The position numbers and the translations under genes were made by a program. DNA of 64,000 nt, taken from positions 9,309,501 through 9,373,500 of the forward strand of contig NC_080566.1 of NCBI RefSeq assembly GCF_030253575.1, read 5' to 3'. The notes under the pieces are model-generated. The model was not told the origin of the DNA and did no database searches. It saw only the letters and a program-made list of their open reading frames with translations. This DNA comes from Rhododendron vialii. Its lineage: Eukaryota > Streptophyta > Magnoliopsida > Ericales > Ericaceae. This document shows, one piece after another, positions 58,103 to 64,000 of this stretch (position 1 is its first letter; each line of letters opens with the position of its first letter).

Positions 58103-60714
58103 CCATGTACTAGCTATATATGTATATATATGTATGTACTAACATGTAAGAATACATTTAAACAATAGGTACTTTTGTACAAAAGGGCAATTTAGTAAAG
58201 GGTCAAGATTTCCCCAATAAACAATTAAAAGGTACGAGTACTTTAATTAATATAATAATGTACTTTTGTACTCCCGAGAATCTTAACAAAATATTATTTT
58301 AATGGGTTAAGTACTTTGGTTGAAAGATGAGCCTATTACCCAATGGTTAATAGAATCCCTAACGGTTATTATCCAAGGGATAATAAGGTACGGGTACTTT
58401 TAAATACTAAATTAAGTTTTTGGAAAAGACTACATGTCCTTTTTTGAAAATACACATGTGATATATATATATGTACTTACCAAATAAAATAAAGAAAAGG
58501 CTTTTGTCCAATGGGTAAAGATTACCCTAATGGTTATTATCCAATGGTCCATAGTTACTTGGGTACTTTTATTAGTAATTTAATCGAAAAGTACTTTTCA
58601 AAATAATTATAAATGTCAATCATAGTACTTTGTTTAAATCTTTCCAAAATCCTTTTAATATAAAGAAATGGGTTTCTTTTATCCAATGGGTAATAATTCC
58701 CCTAACATTTATCGTCCAATGGATAAAGAATAAAATCAAAATAATAAAAGAAAATAATTAAACCATTTCTAGTCTAGGGTTCAAAAGGTTCAAAAGGTTT
58801 AAGATGGCAAAACGGTCCATCTTTGGTTAGGGAAATGTAACTAGGTGACTTTCTAGTTTGGTTACTCCATCGAGCCGGTTAGAAGCTAACTAGGCTTGCT
58901 AAGTAGGGCATATAAGTCAAGAAACGATCCTTGAGGGTCCAAAGTGCAATTAGGGTTTCTAGTCGAGGATTATGATAATAAGGCGTTCGATTGCTTAAAT
59001 ACAAACAACAAGGAATCAAGTAAGAAAATCAACGAGCAATTAAGAGAAATTAAGAAATTTCAAATAACAACGAGATTTTTATTGAACGAAAAATCGGAGT
59101 TGTTACAATATATGTATCTAACAAAATTTCATATGTAGCTGGTGTGGCAACCATATCCACCTCGTGTCATCGATGCACTCCCGTTGTACTGGCGGGCTGG
59201 TTCAGACATATGGTTGACAAGTTCACCACTTATTTGTTTTGCCATTATAGAGATGCATCAGCCAAATAGGATACTTCGACAATTTGGCATGCGCCAACCT
59301 ATTCCATCCCCTTCTCGGTCACTTGATGCAGCCCACGGTGTTGATTTGAGAGGGGGAGCAAATGATTGGGCACAGACTCACAGAGTGTCAATCGCAATGT
59401 GGGATAATCGGCAAGATCACATTGTTCAGGGTGAGGCATATGATGGTGTTACGCATCACGATGACGCGAATAAGGAGTGGTATCAACGTCACACGCGCCA
59501 ATTCATTGGTCGCCTAGGCTGCTCATTTGAGAAACTGGTATAAATTGACCTGATTAATTCCGTTCTCCTCTACATTTCAATTTACTTGCCTAGGCTGCCC
59601 GCACTAGTTTGTTTTAATGCCTTACTATGGAAAGCTTGCGGTGATGTTGTTACACTCTATCCCAACCTTATGTAGTGAATAACCTATGAAACGCAGATAC
59701 TTCAAAATTTGTCCTGCTCCTGTGTCATGTGTTGCCTAAATTTACAAATCAAGACATGCATCTTGTGATTCGATACAATCTCTGATCCAATACGTATCTT
59801 AAGTAAAGGAAATCTTATGTTCTTAAGATTGGTACGTTTAGTAATAAAATAGATATGTATCTCTAAAGATTTCTTACGCTTAATTTCTTTGTTCGTGATA
59901 CCTTTCATTATGCCAGACATGACACCATAAATTTTGTTGTTGGATCATATTTTGTGGTTGAATATTGAAAAGTGTATATTAGCCAAAGTGTTTTTTTTTT
60001 TTTTAATTTTAACATATGAAGTACATCTTGCATGTTAGATTGGGAATAACTATTCTTTGAAAGTGTATGTACTTTTGTTTACGTATCTTACAATAAGAGG
60101 TAGCCAATATGTATCTCGATACAGTAGATAAAATTCAAAAAAGAATACAAGATATTTATCCCATTATGATAACTTTTCCGTATGGCTTACTTCAAAAATT
60201 GCCTGTTGCTCGTGTGTCCTAAGTCGTATCTCTTCAACCACGTCGGATTGGCACGCAGTTTCCTCCCTGGTGCCAACAAATACATAAACACGGTTTTGGA
60301 AGAAACGTTGTGTCGATCCAAGGGCAAGTTTTAAAGACAAGGTTTGGGACACATGTACTCGTGACCAACTTTTTAACATGATTGTTCCTAGATGGAGCCT
60401 AATATGTCATAGAAATTCCTATTGTTAAAGAACTTTATCCTGCTTCTTTGGTCTATTTACATGGTGGTTGATTTTCCTAAGGGGTAGTTACTTGCTAGTT
60501 TTGCTGATGCATTCTCAAATGACTAAGATGTTCAAAATGCAGGAAAAAAACTTAGAACAGATTTATCATCTCTTGGGTGAGGATTCAGAGGCCTATGTAC
60601 TAGCTGGCAACACACTTGCGCTGTTGAAGGAGCAACAGTCCTACTTCAGGATTGCACCGCTACCGCCACCAGAAGTAGCAACACCAACACCTCTAGAACC
60701 TGATTTTGATGGCT

Positions 60715-61012
60715 GATAACCTGATTTTGATGAGTGATGAGTGATGACTGTCAAATATTGAAAGACGTACATCTTAGCGCTTTTGTGCCTTTCTTCTTCA
60801 ATACTGTGTCTTCTGCCATTGCATTTTCAAAACTAGCTTGCTTTTCAGTTTCAACTTCAACTCGGGTGAAAATGTATAATTTGGATCTATCATACATGTT
60901 TGTATGTCCTTGAAGAACTCAATGTCAAAATTTCTTACGACCTCAAACAATATTTTCAAATGCTCCTATAAGAATGTCCAAGTCACTCATTACTTCCCAC
61001 ACATTAGTGTAC
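60715..61012 (-). pseudogene. Truncated copy of the 3' end of the 48-kb acidic protein gene
   Basis: This 298-bp segment matches 48160-48471 closely, including 3' flanking sequence (ATAACCTGATTTTGATGA, GACTGTCAAAT), the stop region and about 85 C-terminal codons (through the block encoding NVWEVMSDLDILIGAFENI). Relative to the source it has lost about 30 bases between two GACCT words and has small indels that break the frame. It has no 5' part or promoter of its own. It starts immediately at the end of the PMD pseudogene. Both copies are on the minus strand. Confidence 0.88.
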
Positions 61013-62080
61013 ATCTTTCAATTTTTATGATAGTCTTGTTTGTTTTTCTCAGTTGAGAGAATCTACAGGCCACAACGCAATTCAAATTTGGAGATTTTGG
61101 AATAAAATTTAAAGAAAAGATGTTCTTTCTAGTTGAAGCAAGATTGTTAATTATTGCATTTTAGTTCCTGTATTGAATTATTCATAGACTTGATCCGTTT
61201 AGATAGTTCAAAGGGGTGTTCCGGTTTTGTAAAAAAATACTTTTTGGAAAAAGAAGGTAATTTCAAACTCAAATATAATAAAAATAAAAAATATTTTTAA
61301 ATTTTTTTGCACCGTTTAAAAGATCTTAATGAGATCTATCAAACAAGATCCATATTGGTGAAAAAATTATTTGCATAAACACATAATTTTTGAGCTTGAA
61401 ATTACATTCTTTTGTCAAAAAGTACTTTTTTATCAAAAGTAGAACACCTTGGTTTGTGTTGTAAATGACTTTCTTAAATATGTTAGTTTATTATTATTTT
61501 TTGTAGAGAAAAAGTTTTTCATTATTATTTTGGCAATCAATGGTGCTAGTATCACATCCAAACTCACACTGAAACACACACCCACCACTCACATGATGGG
61601 ACCCACCACTCATGTGAGTGGTGGGTAGGTGTTTGGGTGTGAATTTGGGTGTGTCACTAAAATTATTGATCTGACAATATTGCTTATCACAATTATTTGT
61701 TTTATTGAAGCGTGTTAAAAGGTGCCCCACTAGTCATGTTTTCTGGTTGTACGGTTTGAGCAGTACAACCCACCCCGTAAAGAGCGGTGAAATTATACAA
61801 TACTCTGAGAGTACCACCACGTAGTACTTCCTATCCCTTTACAACCACACATTTCTGTGGAGTTTATCATGAAGTGTATAAATACCATAGACATGTATGA
61901 TTGTAAAGTGATCCTCCGAAATACTACGTGACAGCAGTCCCGGACTACCTGAATAATTACTCGTGCAGTAGTATGGTACTGAAACACTATTTTGTGATGC
62001 CCATGGTGGTATTGGGGCACGATGCCCCCAATTGTTATGAACTGTTAGATCTCCCTTCTTAATCATAACCATTGGTTAAG
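61013..62080. other. Unassigned region with a hairpin MITE
   Basis: At about 61534-61672 inverted arms GGTGCTAGTATCAC...CCCACCACTCACATGA and TCATGTGAGTGGTGGG...GTGTCACTAAAATTATTG form a ~140-bp foldback with a 13-base loop. The remainder, including a stretch around 61730-62040, shows no supported gene. Confidence 0.5.
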
Positions 62081-62151
62081 TCTCCCCCCTCTCTCTCTCC
62101 TGTTACCTACTCCATCGGTTGAAATTATTTCGAAAGCTCTAAAAATTATGA

Positions 62152-62200
<49 letters not shown>

Positions 62201-64000
62201 CCTCTCCCTCTCCCTCTCCTCTCAGGCTGAATCCCCTCACGCCTCACCACTACCTCTGTGACTACCTCACGCCTCTCCATCTCCTCCACATCATCTCACC
62301 TCTCGCTACAGCATCTCCAGTCGAAGTACTCCTCTCTTTCTCTATCGCGCTCACGCTTCCAAACACACACACACACAGTGTGGGTCGCCAGAGAATCAGG
62401 GGAGGAATGCCTTGCTTGCGATTAGGGCCGATTTACTGGGTTTAGGGGTCTCATTACTGTGTAAAAAAGTTGCAGAGTAGGAGACAAAAAATTCCCGAAA
62501 TCTATTTGTCCATTATTGGGTTTAGCTCGGAGAAAACGTATGTAGAGGTGAGTGGTGTGGACTCCTTTTTTTATTGGAATCTTCTATGTTTCTTCTCCCT
62601 TCTTTCCTTGTTGATTTTTCCTTGGATAGAGGTTGATTTAGAATAGAGGCACATGTTTGATGTTTTTTACATTGATTTCTTTTTTCCTAGAAAGCTGATT
62701 TTCCAAAAGTTTTCCAAGCATTAATTACATGAGCAATCACTCTTCACGTTTGGAGTAATTACTTCGATTTGGAGCAATTTAATGAGAAATCGACTAAGGT
62801 AACAAACTAATTTTGGATTTGATCTTGTGGTTACCAGTTTATAGACCTAAATTTATTCCTAAATTTTGGTTTTATTAGTTAAATGCAGCTAAAGTTCCCT
62901 TCTGGTGGGATTGGCTTTTTTTGGACTTGATCCTTTGTCAGGAGAACAACCACAAGGAAGATCTAATCCGGGATCAAGTTAAATATTCCAACACTGGATG
63001 TGCATATTGTGTTGGATGTAAATTGCAGCCTACTTTTTGTTAATCTGGCTTATGTGGATTGCAGCCATTGTGAGTTGATCCTTTTTGCTTATCTAGTTTA
63101 TGTAAATTGCAGCAACCATTGTTAATAGATGTCATGCATTGGTGGCCCTTTTCGTTTTACCAATATTAATAAATCTGATGCCTTTGGTGGTGGTTCTTTG
63201 CTTTGATAAATGTTGAGGAATTTTATGCCTTCATTGGCCTTATTGATGTGTTTAATGTTGTTGATTGTGAAATTCGTTTGTGAATTAGAGAGATACCGAC
63301 CATTTTACAGGGCATGTCATAAACTGAAGGTAGTTACCACGTCAATGAACATAACTACCATGATTTTTGAAAGTATTTACTTAAAACTGGACATATTTAC
63401 CATAAACTTTGAAAAAAAAAATCTTAGCAAACTGGAGATATTTACTATATCAATGAGCATACTTACCACGAATACTGGAGTGGTAAATTGTATAAGATGA
63501 ATTGAATACTTACCTTGGGAAACACTGGTGGGTGACATTGTGGTTCTTTTTGTTGTATGATTCATGGAGACAAACAGTGATAGATATGGCTCTTTTTGTT
63601 GGAGGTAAGTTGCAAACTCTCCCTTTTAGTTTACTAGGTGAGTGGCCCATGCCAGTACGAGGTGTCTCATGCCTGATATTTTTGTGTTTGGAGCATTCGT
63701 ATTGTAAATTGAGGTTTGACGCTCTCAATACTAATGGAATTTATTTGTAATTATAAAACAAAAGGCGGCAAAACTAATGAAAGAAGCGAGCATAATTTTT
63801 GGAAGCAATGGAACAACTAAAACTGTAAAGCTACGAATATAGTCACATTATTGAATTTGCACAAACAAAATGCTTCTAGGTACCTTCCATTCCAAAGTAT
63901 GGTCTGTCATTAATTATTACAAACTACCAAATATGTTTCTCAAGATCAGCACTATTACTCTATACATATTGGCTGGAATTTCATCATCAACACAGAAACT
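62081..64000. other. Right end of window: CT-rich tract and unassigned sequence
   Basis: A (TC)n tract (62155-62190) sits in a CT-rich stretch to 62340. This resembles plant 5'-UTR sequence, but no convincing coding exon follows in this window. At 63379-63480 two loosely similar words (CTGGACATATTTACCAT and CTGGAGATATTTACTAT) repeat. If a gene starts here it continues beyond 64000. Confidence 0.3.

Larger units (their letters stand above)
56226..59107 (-). mobile_element. Solo LTR (2.9 kb) in the PMD intron
   Basis: It begins TGTAACGCCCCGAAATTT and ends GAGTTGTTACA, with TG...CA ends and a 5-bp duplication ATATA (56221-56225 and 59108-59112). There is no internal coding region and no second LTR, so it is best read as a solo LTR. 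On the minus strand TATAAATAGAAGC (near 57691) is a good TATA box, and the element then ends GGGGCGTTACA as many plant Ty3/gypsy LTRs do, so minus orientation is preferred. The ATATA flank is low-complexity and could match by chance. Confidence 0.65.
55026..60716 (+). pseudogene. Plant mobile domain (PMD, MAIN-like/PP7-long-form type) pseudogene
   Basis: Exons 55026-55103, 55224-55915, 56041-56128, 59139-59537 and 60543-60716 together read as a plant mobile domain: MEPGP start, [87 protein letters not shown] and RQFGMRQPIP. PMD proteins include nuclear MAIN/MAIL factors needed for genome stability and silencing, and many transposon-carried copies. This copy has a frameshift near 55590, TAG at 55831-55833 where CAG is expected (LLLQVWAWER), a one-base loss near 55883, and TAG at 56057-56059. 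A 2.9 kb solo LTR is inserted in the intron before the fourth listed block. It is broken as read and could be host- or transposon-derived. The last codons appear borrowed from the adjoining duplicated segment. Confidence 0.78.

Noticed and set aside
63210-63500. 96-codon frame near the right end
   Set aside because: No recognisable domain, AT-rich with repeated words, no supporting splice context; most likely chance.

Overview
This is plant nuclear DNA, almost certainly from a dicot. It is AT-rich, with long spliced introns, many (CT)n/(GA)n microsatellites and dense nested transposons. The host genes are all plant-type: a plastid Clp protease subunit, a HIPP metallochaperone, a SINA-like E3 ligase and a plant mobile domain (PMD) relic. 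The species cannot be named from the sequence alone.

Layout from left to right. 1-1247: stacked Tourist-like elements with a nested hAT. 1898-6740 (+): ELL-associated factor (EAF), 4 exons, with a hAT in intron 3. 7713-20746 (-): a ClpP3-like plastid protease subunit, 5 exons. Its 8.4 kb intron holds a 5.7 kb PIF/Harbinger transposon with decayed ORFs. 20747-25071: a divergent intergenic space of MITEs and a compound palindromic element that stops 58 bp before the next start codon. 25072-34061 (+): a SINA-like RING E3 ligase, 2 exons, with a 7.9 kb repeat-filled intron. 36033-37348 (+): a HIPP, with a Stowaway MITE starting 9 bp after its stop. 39632-44083: a complete but non-autonomous LTR retrotransposon with a perfect 5-bp target duplication. 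48202-51673 (-): an acidic, probably organelle-targeted protein of unknown function, with a foldback element in its intron. 55026-60716 (+): a broken PMD gene with a 2.9 kb solo LTR in an intron. 60715-61012 (-): a truncated copy of the 3' end of the 48-kb gene. The rest to 64000 shows no recognisable gene.

The host genes do not form a pathway; they are ordinary neighbours. The notable points are these. (i) The ClpP3-like protein has lost two of its three catalytic residues (His to Gln, Asp to Glu) and has a poly-Asp insertion beside the lost His. (ii) The LTR element has lost nearly all coding sequence and instead carries about 15 tandem 49-bp units, each able to form a hairpin. (iii) A TIR element containing three tandem palindromes abuts the SINA-like gene. 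(iv) A duplicated gene 3' end is fused to the PMD relic and seems to supply its last codons. Exon boundaries were read by hand from GT/AG sites and protein continuity. Comparisons with protein families are from memory, not from searches.
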